Assembly (NCBI GenBank): GCA_020284085.1
Contig: JACEVL010000005.1
Location: 1,409,215-1,473,214, forward strand
Direction: 5' to 3'
DNA from: Aporrectodea caliginosa
Lineage: Eukaryota > Annelida > Clitellata > Crassiclitellata > Lumbricidae
Length of the DNA stretch: 64,000 nucleotides
This document shows positions 40,411 through 51,267 of the stretch, one piece after another. The notes beneath the pieces are model-generated. The model ran no database searches. It saw nothing but the letters and a program-made list of their open reading frames with translations, and was not told the DNA's origin. The position numbers were made by a program, and so were the translations under genes. The first letter of the stretch is position 1. The number at the start of each line of letters is the position of its first letter.

Positions 40411-41247
40411 TGACACTCCACAGCAACTTAAGAAATTTGATCGGCTTAAGTCATTGAAACTGGGTGACTCAATTGCTGAGCTGGCCGATGCTGCACGCAA
40501 CTTAGGCGTTGTTTTTAATTCTACCATGTCTCTCACTGGCCATGTAAACAGTATTTGTAAGTCATCCTATATGTTCATTCGTGACATACACAGAATTAGG
40601 CGTTATGTGCCCATGTCTGCAAGAATATCTCTGGCAAATGCATTGGTTTCCAGTTGCCTAGACTATTGTAACTCGCTTGTTACTGGTATCAATAAATCAA
40701 ACATACTGAAGCTGCAGAGGGTTCAGAACTCTTTGGCTAGAGCCATAGCTAATACATCCAAATATGAACATATAACCCCTCTGCTTAAATCTCTGCATTG
40801 GCTTCCTGTTCATCAAAGAATTCGTTTCAAACTGGGGCTCATAGTTTACAAAACTTTGAATTCTGGCCAACCACAATATTTAAAATCTGTTCTTATTCCT
40901 CTGACTTATCATTATTCAATGAGGTCATCTGATTGTCTGTGTCTGGTCATACCTAAATCAAGAACTGTTCTTGGTGAACGAGCTTTTTCGGTTGCTGAGC
41001 CTGCCTTTTGGAACTCTCTTCCTGTATCTGTGCGCTGTGCTCAGTCGCTTGTGTCATTTCGTTCTTGGCTGAAAACTTACCTCTTTCAAATTGCTTATCC
41101 ACCTTAGGCTGCCTCTCTGTCTCTTACGGACTGATCTTCTGGAAGTTGACCTGATTACGGATTGTTTTGATGCGCCATCGGCTGATGCCTTGTGCATTAG
41201 ACACCGGCGCAATAGAAGTTGCTAATTACATTACATTACATTACATC
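40411..41247 (+). mobile_element. CR1/L2-group LINE 3' part with (ATTAC)n tail
   Basis: A single frame (40454-41107, 217 codons) encodes the RT C-terminal region: LGVVFNSTMSLTGHV, SCLDYCNSLVTG, SLHWLPVHQRIRFK and AFSVAEPAFWNSLP. The stop is followed by GTTGCTAATTACATTACATT and repeats. It is closely related to 32280-33545 and lacks its foldback insertion, so it supplies the empty site for that insertion. It is 5'-truncated and not autonomous. Confidence 0.9.
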
Positions 41248-41599
41248 ACTCATGAAAAATTAAAATTAAATGACTAAAATGTACCTTGAGCCAAATAGCT
41301 TTTGAATTCACTCGTTAGTGTTTCTATTCCTATTTGCTATTGGTTACTACATAATTTTTAACAGAAAATCAAACCAAATTTGATTGTTTTATGATTAGCA
41401 TTGATTATATTATTTTAAATATTTGTACGTGAGTGATACTATGAGATTGCTATCATCTTCTTCTAGTTGTCAATCTATGACAGAACTATAAACTCGGTTC
41501 CATTTTATGCAGAAAATATTATTGTTATGTGTGTATTACTATGTAACAGGTATCTTGTCTGATAATGGCAGATATTAAAACATATACATTGCTTATGGC

Positions 41600-42270
41600 T
41601 TATTGGAGGTCTGTCTCCCGGTTCTAAACTGCCTTCCAGTCGACAAGTGTTAAGTCGTTTTTCTTATCTGCATACGGTGCAGAACAAAACAGTTCAGGAG
41701 AGTGCAGCCTCCACTGACAAGGAGATCAGCCAGTTTCGGGAGAAATCACGCATTCCGACACGACAGCAATACCATACAATCATAAAAATTAAACAACACC
41801 ACAAGTGGCAAGGTCTGAAGTAAGCTTCTTCCCGAAGAAAAGAAACGCAGCAGTACAAGGAAGATGAATTCACATCTGTTCTTGAGACTTATTTGATGTC
41901 GCACATGCAGAACTTTGCATTTGATAAAAAATATGAGAAAACCGGGAATTTTTGCTAACACAGAGGGAGACAGGAAGACGTAGGAGTTTGGCAGTTGACT
42001 TGAAGTTGGCGAAGGTCGAAGTGCGCGTTGTAATAGAAAACAGCTAACCGAACACAGAAGGAATAGAGAACAAGGGAGTAGGGTAGCGCTAGGTGAGAGT
42101 TCTATTGAAATTCCAGGTAGCAATACAAACAGCAATGGGAGCAGTACAACTGAAGGTGAAGACAGTGATGTAAAAATTCCTGTGGTAAAGAAAACGAAAA
42201 CAACAAAACCAATAAATATAATTAATTCCAGTGCAGTGTAAAAAAGCTGAAGGTGGTAAATGACACAGGC
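41600..42270 (+). pseudogene. Decayed transposon-associated protein of an unnamed family
   Basis: Plus-strand conceptual translation gives LPSSRQVLSRFSYLHTVQNK, TVQESAASTDKEISQFREKS and RIPTRQQYHTIIKIKQHHKW, then stops and an acidic SNGSSTTEGEDSD segment. The pattern (P-x-x-R-x-V-L, K-T-x-x-x-S-A, E-I, R-I-P-T, W-x-x-L) recalls an uncharacterised protein type I associate with repeats in other invertebrates. That recollection is not verified. It could be the element's own transposase or accessory protein. Several stops show decay. Confidence 0.4.
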
Positions 42271-42656
42271 CAACTGGGCATCGCGCTAATACGGACATTC
42301 AATTCTGCTATTAGAAACCAGGAGGAGCAGAAGCAATATCTGCTTCAGGTGGTTGAAAGCCGTCACCGGCAGTTTCCACAACCTCCCAAAAATTTACTTG
42401 TTCAAAAACGTGCAGCCAGTAACATTTATTATATAATGAAACAACGAGGAACATTGCATGTGTATACATAGCGGCTTATTTAATACCACATTGCAGAGTT
42501 TGAAAACTTTACAGGTCTCGTGCAACCAGTAAATGTTATGTGATTGCTAATGATTACTTAATGTATTTCAGTTTTATGGCTAAAAGAACAAAACTAAGTG
42601 GTGAGACCTAAAAAACTGCAAACTTCGTTTTTCATTGGCACCCTACTACATACGTA

Positions 42657-44418
42657 TATTCTTCTTCTTCTTTAAGTTCTCTGCCCTTCGGCAGGTTCCA
42701 ACTTCCAATGACGCCACTCTTCTCTGTGCTGTGCTTTTTCCTTTAATTCGCTGTATCCGTCGGCCATCCATCCCAGCATCATCTGCCTCGGTCTTCCCAT
42801 CCCTCTTTTCCCTACCATTCTCCCTTCTATGATTTCTTTCAGGAGGGAGTCTCCTCTTAATACGTGCCCCACCCAGTTCTTCTGTCTTTCTCTTATTGTT
42901 GTTATTAGCGATCGTTTTTCATCAACCATTTGTAGTACCTCGTCGTTCGTTATATGCTCAGTCCAGCTCACCTTCTCCATATCCACATCTCAAAAGCTTC
43001 TAATTTCTTAATCTCATCTTTCCTGATGGTCCAGGTCTCTGACCCATATAGTGCCACACTCCATACCAGTGTTTTGACCAGTCTTTTCTTTAGGCTTTTA
43101 TTTAGCCCTCCTCTCAACAATTCTCCTCTTTTCATGAAAGCATCTTTTCCCAGTGCTATTCTTCGTTTCACGTCACTTTGACACCTTGCATCTGTTGTTA
43201 TCATGCTTCCCAAGTAACAAAAGCTCTTGACCTGTTCCACCTCCTCACCGTTGATTTTTATTTTCTCTGTTACCTCCCCCTCCTCTCGGCTTATCCTCAT
43301 ACTCTTTGTCTTTCCAATGTTTATTTTCATGTTGTATGTCTTTGAGGTCAGATTTAATTTGTCCATCATCTTCTGTAGACCTGCCTGTGTCGTCGCCAAC
43401 ATTGCTTGATCGTCAGCAAATCTTAAGGCTTTTATAAGTCTTCCTCCTACCTTTACTCCTTCTTCTATCTCCTCCATTGCCTCCTGCATTAGCTCCTCTA
43501 TATATATGTTAAAGAGGAGTGGTGATAGAGGACATCCTTGTCTTACTCCCCTTCCAATTTCTCCTTCCTCTGAACATTCTCCATCTATTCTTATCTTTAC
43601 TTGCTGGTTCATATAGAGGTTCCCTATAAGCCTCCTATCTTTCCAGTCGATTCCTCTTCGTCTCAGTGCAGTCATCAGCTTCCTCCAATCTACCCTGTCA
43701 AATGCCTTTTCATAATCCACAAAACAGATGTAAACCTCTTGTCCATACTCCAGACTTCTTTCTGCTAGGACCCTCAGTGATCCGATGGCGTCTCTTGTAC
43801 CCCGACCCTTTCTGAACCCAAATTGATCTTCTCCTAATCCTTTGTCAGCTTCTACCTTTGCCTGTATTCTTTTTGTTATTATCTTTAGCATAATCTTGGC
43901 TGCGTGTGGCAGTAAGCTAATTGTTCTGTAATCCTTACAAGTTGTTGCATTGTTCTTTTTCTTTATGGGTATCATGATGGTCTTTAGAAAGTCTTTGGGC
44001 CATATATAACACCCAGTGTTATATATGTCCTGGCATAATCTGATTAATTCTCCTGTTGCTTTTTCTCCTAGATTTTTTAAAATTTCGGCTGGGATGTTAT
44101 CTACCCTTCTGCTTTGTTGTTTTTCATGTCACTGATTGCTGCCAATACCTCATCTTTTAACACCTCAGGCCCTATATCTTCACCTGTCCCCATGTACGGT
44201 CCGTCATTCAGGTTCTTTGGTTTTTCCTGACTCTGGTATAGTTCTTCTACATATTCTTTCCATCGATTTCGAATCTCTTCTGGATCCTGCAGCATCCTAC
44301 CTTCCTTATCCTCCACTGCTATTCCTCCTTCCCTTGTTGGTTTCTTTGTCATCTTCCTCACTTTTTCATATACTTGGTCGTATCTTCCTTTCGCCTGCAG
44401 TTCCTCCAGTTCTTCACA
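42657..44418 (-). mobile_element. Non-LTR retrotransposon (RTE/L1-like RT), 5'-truncated, (AAG)n tail
   Basis: The minus strand carries a 335-codon RT frame (43975-42968) with YICFVDYEKAFDRV, GVRQGCPLSPLLFNIYIEEL and ALRFADDQAMLA, then CYLGSMIT and LYGSETWTIRK. The end of the protein ([20 protein letters not shown]) continues in another frame at 42986-42672. An upstream segment at 44361-44101 is separated by a single-base-type frameshift. It ends in a GAAGAAGAAG tail at about 42660. The clade is uncertain. It abuts the duplication of the preceding element. Confidence 0.85.
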
Positions 44419-44587
44419 TTACGTATATTAACACATACATATATACATTACATACTTGCTTGTACTTTTAAAGTGCTTTTGGAAGAATACGGTTTTACTT
44501 TGACTCAAGTAAACTTGAAGATGAGTACTTTTATTTTTACTTAAGTACTTAACATTAGGTTTACTTTCCGTACATTAGCCCAGTACT
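44419..44587. other. Unassigned, possible TE terminus
   Basis: ACTTTTATTTTTACTTAAGT and nearby TACTT repeats resemble subterminal arrays of hAT elements in this window. No gene. Confidence 0.35.
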
Positions 44588-44645
44588 TCAAACAATGCTG
44601 TGTGAATGTGTGGAATAGTGAGTTCTTTCAAAGAGAATGGCAGAC

Positions 44646-44842
44646 CTGTGCTGATGAGGATTGCCTGAAATTGCCAAAAGTCCATTTGGTGCAAGTGTTA
44701 GGTTTCCCACAGGTCCTAAAAGGGACAGCTGAGTAACTCCAGTCTCTGCATTCCATATTTTGATGACTCCAAATATTTCAGCTGAAAGTACTCGGAGATT
44801 ATCAGTCAGCACCGATACACAAGTCACTGCACTCTGATGTTC
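44646..44842 (-). CDS. WD40-repeat protein, exon 2 of those visible
   Basis: The minus-strand exon begins after TTTTTTTGAAG (acceptor 44844-44843) in phase 0 with EHQSAVTCVSVLTDN. It ends CAC AG|GTCTGC (donor 44645-44644, phase 2), 197 bases. It encodes one full WD40 repeat (VTCVSVL, VIKIWNAETG) and most of a degenerate one (LGPVGNLTLAPNG, LLAISGN). The phase-2 end joins the single base that opens the exon at 34762, giving Ser-Leu-Lys-Leu-Trp, a normal WD strand. The repeat spacing is normal across both joins. Confidence 0.85.
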
Positions 44843-44844
44843 CT

Positions 44845-45530
44845 TCAAAAAAATTAATGCTTATGACAGGTTTAACAGGTAGTACATTATGAGAAACTGG
44901 TGGTATCTCACAGCCAACCCTGATCATCCCAAACATCATAAATTTAGTTTATTCAAATAACGATTTCGATTGTTGATTTACAGAACTGAAGGTAAGGTAA
45001 GATAATCCTTTATTGCATTCAGCAATTTTGACCATTGTTAAAGCTTCTTTCATCAATTTCTAATGTTTACACAGACAATTCTGCTAACAGTCTGCTTGTA
45101 CACTTATCATTTAAGATGTATAGCATTTCCAACTAACAGAAATCACACATTGTTCATTAATGGTAGCTAGACATGTGCCAGTGACCAACAGAAGAACACT
45201 TACTTGCTGAAACTGGACTGGTCACACAATTCAGGACATGGTTTTAATTTGATTTTCGCAAGACAATGCTTCCAGTTTGCGATTCAGCCTCAACTGTTGC
45301 AGTGATGATATAACAATTTGTTTAGACACCGTGCTTGCGAATCAGACATCTAGAATATGTCCCTTGTGTATGAAAGGTAAAGAGCAGTTTCAAGTCACAC
45401 TGTTTCAATATATCAAAAGTACTGAAGCACAGTATTGGCTTCATCAACATGAATATTAAAATCATCAATAATCTGGCTTCGTACCCACCAACAGCTGGCT
45501 AAAATAGACCTCGAGTCCTCACCCGGAAAT
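44845..45530. other. Intronic, no gene recognised
   Basis: AT-rich sequence with a GGTAAGGTAAG stretch at about 44993 but no coding motif. Short frames only. Confidence 0.5.
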
Positions 45531-45534
45531 ATCT

Positions 45535-46850
45535 GCATCTCACTTTCTCATCCTTAGTCCGGCATGAAATACATCAGCCAGAAGACTCACCATAAGAGAT
45601 TCCGTTGAGTGCAATTTCCTAAATCCAGATCGAAGAGGAGGCACTAGAGAGTGTGGGTCAAGGTAGTGGACCAGTTGCACAGACACACATTTCTGAAGAA
45701 GCTTCGAGAGGAAAGACAAGTTTGAGATTGGGTGGTAATTTGAAGGGGAGCCAGGGTCAAGACCTTGTCGCTTGAAGGAAGAGAAAACCACAGCCCTTTT
45801 ATGCAATGCAGGTACATAACCCTGGGCCAGCGAAGAGTTACATAATATTACCAAAAGCGGAACAAGTTCATCTATAATTATATTCCTTAACTAAGAATGG
45901 AGGAAGTAAGTCAAGTTCGCATGACTTCGAAGAAGAGTCCATTATGAGTTGACGGATGGAATCAGGTTGAAGCGGCTTCCACGAAGAGAGAACAGCTGCA
46001 ATCGAGGAGCAGACTGGAGGAGGGGAGTTTTCTGTACATTTATGAGTAGAATCAATCTTAACCTGTATAAAGTTAAGACTGCCGTGAACGCAGTCTGAGG
46101 TGGAGAGGTAGGGGCCAAGGACGTCCGCAATCGTCGCCCATTGCCGATGTGGATTTCTTCTCTCCCGGTCAATCAACGACTCCCAATATGAAGTCTCCTT
46201 CAGCTGGAACTCACGATACATGTCTCGGAGATGAGGCGGTCAGACGGGTCATTTGTGCGACGGTATCTACGCTCAAGGCGTCTAACGTTATGACGAAGCA
46301 TACGGCAATGTTGGTCCAGCCATGGCTGTAACGGTCTGACTCGAGTTCGATGTTGCCGTAGAGGGAGAAGGTTAGCGATGAGGGGTCGCATCGCTGAGTT
46401 GTAGAGAGCGACGAGGTCCTCACACGGATGATCGGCCAGAGGCGAAAGGTCACCACAGAGAGGACTGGTGAGGACACGACATCACGAAACGCCTTACGAT
46501 CAAGGCGCCTCCAACCACGGGAGTGTCGGAGAGCGAAGGTAGGCCGAGCGCAGAGGAGTGGCACGGTGTAGCGTAGAAGACCGTGATCAGAAATGGACGG
46601 CGGTTCAACAGTTAGATCTGAGATGCTACAGTCGTCACGCGTGAAGATGACATCCAGCCACCCGCCCAAGGCATGAGTAGGTGCTGCGACATGTTGAGTT
46701 AATCCAAACTGCGACAGAAGATCCAGGAAACGTATGGTTTTTGGCAGGGAAGTGTTCTCCAGGTGGATGTTAAGATTCCCAGTAATGAGTAGCTGGAAGT
46801 TGAATGTGGAGTAGATGTCATTATTCTCAACAGCAAGAAGTGTGGATTAC
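45535..46850 (-). mobile_element. L2/CR1-group LINE, endonuclease end to early RT, frameshifted
   Basis: Minus-strand order: endonuclease-type LLITGNLNIHLEN and FLDLLSQFGLTQHV (46790-46680), GGWLDVIFTRDD and SISDHGLLRYTVP (46670-46560), a linker with YREFQLKETSYWESLI (46220), LDLLPPFLVKEY, VILCNSSLAQGYVP (45850) and YHPISNLSFLSKLLQKCV. It stops near 45540 at HSTESLMVSLLADV, before the catalytic RT boxes. Frame changes at about 46210 and 45860 mark decay. Unusually, it has the 5' half and lacks the 3' half. Confidence 0.8.
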
Positions 46851-47332
46851 ATTTAAACAGTTCATTACCTTCATATACCATATGTTTGCCCATCCTAAGA
46901 CAGTTAAACAAAATTTGAAATCCAACCATCAGTTGATCGATTCGATCACAATCTTGCGATTAAAGCAAAGATTGTAAAAAGCACAAGAACAATGACAAAG
47001 AAATTTCTTCAATGATGATTTTGGTACTCATGAACAAATGAAACAGCAGAGACGGCGATCCAATAAATTTAAGAATATTGCACCATATGAATTTTAGACA
47101 CAGACATGCAATGCGCAGAGTGCGATGTCGATAGGTAAGAAGATTGCAACAGCATGTTGCTGTTGATTGGCCGTCGTAAGACGGTTTAAGAACAATTTTA
47201 AAACCCCAATTAACAAAAAATGACTTTCATAACATGTCCTTAAAATTGTCAGTATAAAGCTATTTAGAAAAGCGCAATAAATCAACTAAAAAAGGTGTAG
47301 ATATTATAACCCACGTTCGAACGGGTTATCTC
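46851..47332. other. No gene recognised
   Basis: Spacer before MULE copy 2. No motif in either strand. Confidence 0.5.
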
Positions 47333-48047
47333 GGTTCTAGGGCAATTCGGAGCCAGACAATTTAGAGTGGACAGTTCAGAGCAGACAATTCAGAGACGGG
47401 CAATTCGGAGCGGACAGTTTGGAGAGGATAATTTGGAGCAGACAATTGGTTGCTGGATAATTGGAAGCGGACAATTCGGAGTGGCCAATTCGCTGTAGAC
47501 AATCAAACGAGTAATTAAAAATGTAAATCAAATTTTATTGCAGTGAAATATTATAATGTTGTAACGGATAATCTAAAACCACACTAGGGCCTATTATGCA
47601 TAGCAAACACGTCACGAATTAAAAGTTTAAAAAGTTCTTAAAGCTACTAAGTGAAATTGCAGTGAAATGTACTAATGTTTCAACTGATAATATAAAACCA
47701 CACTGCTATGCATAAAAAGTCATTCCATGTTATTTTCTAAGTTTCGTTAGTCATTTAAGTTTATGTAGTGGCTGCATCCGCGCAGGTACTCAATGTATGT
47801 GCGGTTACCGTAATCTAATACCACACTTCGCAGTCGACGATCCAAATCCCTATATTTTTTCTTCCTCAGAGGAGGATCTTCACCTGCAATAAACCGTTCG
47901 ACGTTCAGTTGATTGATACTCTGCTACATTTGCAATTTGACAACTAATCATGGAAGAGTTGGATGGGTGATCTGAACTGACCGTGCAAATGCAATATGCC
48001 AACCCTCGACTGTGTTGTTAGTGCAAGGATTTTCTTCACGGACAGCT

Positions 48048-49089
48048 TCATAGCAATCCCAAATGTCTGAGGGAAAAAGAGCAGCATTTCTTTGTCGTCG
48101 TAGTTGTTGTCCAATGAATCTTATCTTCGAAGTAGGTCAGCAGTGGATCTACTTCTGGGAATGTGTCAAGTCTTGTTAATTCTTCATACACAGCTACTTT
48201 GTCGTTGGTTGGTACAAATGCCAGAGCCACTAGCATGCAGATGTGCACTGCATAGTCTGGCTTGTTGTTATACCTTCCAGCATACCGTAACTCCTGAACC
48301 TTACACCAGATATACTGTCCAAAATGGAAATACCAACCATGAATCTCTATATTGTCATCATCATCATCAGGATCCATGGGCCGAAGCCCCGTAGGTGTCC
48401 AACGCTTACATCGGATCCATGGGCCGAGGCCCGTTGGAGTCCAATGCTTGCATTGGATTTCATACGTATTTTTTCTTTACGAACGGAGTATCTGCACCCA
48501 TCCGTTCGACCTTCGCACTTCTCCCTTAGAGAGAGTTCCAGGCTTAGGACTTGCTCTGATATCCACTATCTTGTGGTATCAAAGGCGGCGATGCCGCCCA
48601 CGTTTGCCAGCTTTTTCAGGGTTCCTGCTGAGCCTGTCCACCTCGCGTAGCGCCCTAGGTGGTACTTCAGCCAAGACCTTCACCACTGATGGCATAGCCT
48701 CAGCAGGCACTCCCTTACTGACTGTTGCCACCCCCTCACCACGTTGAGGTGTGAGTCGGACTTTGAGGGGGGTCTATATTGTAGACACTGACAAAAGCAT
48801 TCATTGCAGCCTTTTCAAAACCGGTTATGATGGTTGTGGGTTGTAATCATGGTTCAATCTCTAGTAATTTCGTTAACAAAGCAGTGTATGTAGCTTCCCT
48901 CTAATTTGGAAGTAAAGCAAAACCACATGGGATATTTATACCATTACGTGTTCCATAAATGGTATATAGCCGAGTGTATCCAGCTGGACTAACGTTGAAG
49001 GTGCCGTCTGCAAACCAGACTTGACAACCGGAGAGGAAATTCAGATATTTGTCAGCTGCAAGCAGCAGAAAATCCACATCATTTCGCAA
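48048..49089 (-). pseudogene. MULE transposase, frameshifted and interrupted
   Basis: The minus strand at 49089-48901 reads CQVWFADGTFNVSP, YTRLYTIYGTRNG and IPCGFALLPN: the first catalytic Asp block (D-G-T-F) of MULE transposases. After stops and the retroposon insertion it resumes (48345-48080) with IHGWYFHFGQYIWCKVQELR, MLVALAFVPTND and PLLTYFEDKI, the block with the conserved F-H-F and alanine-rich helix. The protein would cut element ends in the nucleus, but this copy is dead. No intact version is present in the window. Confidence 0.75.
48356..48772 (-). mobile_element. Retroposon (LINE 3' end) in the MULE transposase, 10-bp TSD
   Basis: TCTATATTGT is duplicated at 48346-48355 and 48773-48782. 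On the minus strand the insert starts CCCCCCTCAAAGTCC, carries an open segment reading EAMPSVVKVLAEVPP to a stop, and has two copies of a unit of about 43 bp ending GGCCCATGGATCC. It ends in (TGA)n. The target duplication and tail show retrotransposition. It is probably the 5'-truncated end of a LINE that I cannot name. Confidence 0.8.
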
Positions 49090-49296
49090 GAAGGGTTGAT
49101 CGTTTCAAGTATTTCGAAGTGGAAGATTGTCGTCGTCAACCTGAGGTGGAAGCTGCCAATATCTTCTTATGTTACATTTGATGGTTTCGGTTTTCGGTAC
49201 AGTCGCTTGCGCTGACGTACTCAAATTCCTCACAGCTGACTGGAGAATCGCTCTGGCTGATTCTTCAGAATCACCTGCACGTCTCTTAATGCTTGG

Positions 49297-49518
49297 TCAA
49301 GCCATCTCCAGTTTCCCGGTAGGTGCTGTGTGTGAATGTTTAGATGGCGACTTCCCTATCAGCCCATTTGCTGTATGGCAGCGACCTTTACATGTATGAT
49401 CAGAGCATCTCCATATCTCCTTCTGTTCCTTTTTCTTGTCCACATAATAAAGGTAGGTTAGCATTCTTTTACCTTTCTTGGACTCCAAAAATTGTACAGC
49501 CATTTCTAAGACCGACAC
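49297..49518 (-). pseudogene. FLYWCH zinc finger of the MULE
   Basis: The minus strand reads AVQFLESKKGKRMLTYLYYV, then EIWRCSDHTCKGRCHTANG and KHSHTAP. The F-L-...-Y-...-W-R-C-...-C-...-H-x-H pattern is the FLYWCH zinc-binding fold common at the N-terminus of animal Mutator transposases, where it likely binds DNA. All Cys and His positions of the pattern are visible. A frameshift separates it from the catalytic region. The start of the same domain survives in copy 1 near 30110-30200. Confidence 0.8.
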
Positions 49519-50093
49519 TATGCCTAGTTAATACTATTTTGACAAGCTCAGTCTTATACTGATCGAAGACGTGTTTGTGTTATGTTAAAAGAGTCATGTG
49601 ACACATGGCCATACTGTGTAATACTAAATAAAGGCCTTTGATGTCACTATTACACAGTAATTACACAGTAACCGGAAGATCAGAGAACGATTTGATTGTT
49701 GCCACAAAATAAATACTAAATGGCGATCATGGTTTGATCGCCGTAAGAGCCCCAGATTAGAATTTCCTTAGGCCTTTGATGTTATTATTTCACAGTGAGG
49801 GGAAGATCAGAGAACGTTTTGTTTGTTGCCACAAATTAAATACTAAATGGGGATCATGGTTTGATCGCCATAAGAGCATCGCCATAGGCCTTTTAGGCCA
49901 TTATAAAAAATAAATATGAGAGAGCCCGATGCTATTCTATCCGCTCCGAATTGCCCGGCTCTGAATTATTCGGCTCCCAATTGTCCGCTCAGATTTATCC
50001 GCTCCGAAATGTCCGCTCCGAATCGCCCGTCTCCGAAATGTCTGCTCCAAATTGTCCGCTCCCAATTGTCCGGCTCCGAATTGTCCAGTCACC

Positions 50094-50600
50094 ATTATCC
50101 CTACCTGAAATATATCGTTCCCGCTTGATATTCATAGTTAGCGCCACCCTCGAATGACATGCTTTGGCTACGCTTGCGTTGAGTAAAATTTTGTTGCCCC
50201 TAGCGAAGTGGTCAGTACTCATCGGCTAATACCGGACTCGCTTGCGTTGTCACCCTATATTGAATGGTTAAGAGTGCGTAAGAAATAATGTTAGCAAAGT
50301 GGCCAATGCCGGACTCGTTCGTGCTGTCACCCCTATCGAATGGTTGAGTGCGTAACAAACAATGTTCACACACTTCAGAGTGCATAACAAACAATGTTCA
50401 AACATTTCATGAAAATTTCTGCCCCATTATATTATTAATAACAAAGGTCACACCCTTATTCTGATTCACAATTGTTTCATTTTGTTACCCATATTGAGTC
50501 ATATATTTCTCACCATATTGCCATATATTTTTCAAAGTTTGAAATTTAACCAACATCAAATTAAAGAAATGTTAGATTTAACTCTTGGCATAAATTTGAT
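50094..50600. other. Repeat-like spacer, no gene
   Basis: Contains TATATCGTTCCCGCTTGAT (about 50109), related to 28120 and 26722. It also has two similar blocks around CCGGACTCGCTTGCGTTGTC (50232) and CCGGACTCGTTCGTGCTGTC (50310), an imperfect tandem unit of about 80 bp. Confidence 0.5.
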
Positions 50601-50609
50601 TTAATGGCA

Positions 50610-50945
50610 CAATCACTCTGGTAGAGTCCTGTCAATGCTGTCATGGACATGTCACCTTCTACCAATGAAGTGGCAGCATCGTCGTGTGTGCAAGCGCTGT
50701 CACCTGTTGCCGCCCTAACATAATGACGCAATTTGGTCCAGAAACTCTGAACATCCATGCCATCTGTTGGCTGTCAACAACACATGTGTACACTGGTGAC
50801 TCTTCTAATTTACTGTGCAGTGTGCACTATTGTGCTAACTGATGTGATATTTTCGTTCTTAACGACATTTAATATTGCATAGGCTAACACAGAGAATGCC
50901 TCTGATTTGTTTTGCTCTTTGAGTGGTACAATAAAAATATCCAAT
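50610..50945 (+). repeat. Dispersed repeat E, copy 2
   Basis: Second copy of the repeat at 16900-17305; ordered matches include ACATCCATGCCATCTGTTGG and GATATTTTCGTTCTTAACG. The end (GAGAATGCCTCTGATTTG, GTGGTACAATAAAAAT) is a decayed L2-like tail. Confidence 0.55.
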
Positions 50946-51009
50946 CACTATCAAAATCACAATGGCATATTTCATGCATCGTAGTATATGTAAATTACTA
51001 CTGACTACG

Positions 51010-51217
51010 TTATAGCACTATTTGGACCCCATAAATTTTTGTTGGTTACTTCCAGTCTGGTAGCTAGCAACAGTAAGGGGCTTCCTGTAGCATTGCACCT
51101 AAGGCCTCTGGGTCACTCTGCTCTGTGCCTTTTTAGCCTTAAGACTGTACTATACGACCGGGGTTAGGCTGGGAGTGCTCAGAGTCTTGAAGGGGCGCTA
51201 TATAAAATTTTGGCACA
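51010..51217 (+). mobile_element. L2 LINE 3' end
   Basis: Ends GGCTGGGAGTGCTCAGAG, CTTGAAGGGGCGCTATATAA, with an upstream decayed C-terminal coding stretch (CCTTAAGACTGTACTATACG is the usual LKTVLYD segment). Only about 200 bp remain. Confidence 0.75.
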
Positions 51218-51267
51218 ACGCATTGTCATCCTGAAACAAGAACGATGCAGAAACAGCTGCTGAACTG
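51211..51267 (-). repeat. Displaced 57-bp Tc1 transposase segment
   Basis: The sequence TTTTGGCACAACGCATTGTC to GCTGCTGAACTG is identical to 52009-52066 inside the Tc1 element. Here it sits directly after the LINE tail and before (TAA)n. Confidence 0.8.

Larger units (their letters stand above)
40077..42645 (+). mobile_element. TIR element with 16-bp perfect ends and 8-bp TSD, adjacent to the previous hAT
   Basis: TAGGGTGCCAATGAAA and its exact complement TTTCATTGGCACCCTA end the element. CTACATAC is duplicated at 40069-40076 and 42646-42653. The 8-bp size fits hAT. A LINE is nested at 40411-41247. A decayed plus-strand protein remnant lies at about 41600-42270. Confidence 0.85.
47333..50093 (-). 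mobile_element. Mutator-like element (MULE), copy 2, with FLYWCH and transposase remnants
   Basis: It has the same GGTTCTAGGGCAATTCGGAG left end and arrayed CAATTCGGAGCGGA-type termini as the 1.7-kb copy at 29814, and the same right end GTCCrGwCACC. The flanks GTTATCTC and ATTATCCC match at 6 of 8, a decayed target duplication. The minus-strand interior has a FLYWCH finger at the start and transposase pieces after it. It is interrupted by a retroposon at 48356-48772. This is the better-preserved relative of copy 1. Confidence 0.85.

Noticed and set aside
41746..42273. 175-codon hydrophobic minus-strand frame
   Set aside because: It is the antisense of a patterned plus-strand protein remnant inside a transposon; the hydrophobic residues come from reverse-complemented Lys/Glu codons.
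44663..44665. GC donor at TCAG|GCAATC for the WD40 exon at 44646-44842
   Set aside because: It would leave phase 1, which does not fit the next exon's single-base start; the GT donor at 44645-44644 gives phase 2 and a normal WD strand.
48352..48747. 131-codon plus-strand frame MSSSSSGSMGRS...
   Set aside because: It lies antisense to a minus-strand retroposon with exact TSD, and its Ser run is the (TGA)n tail read backwards.
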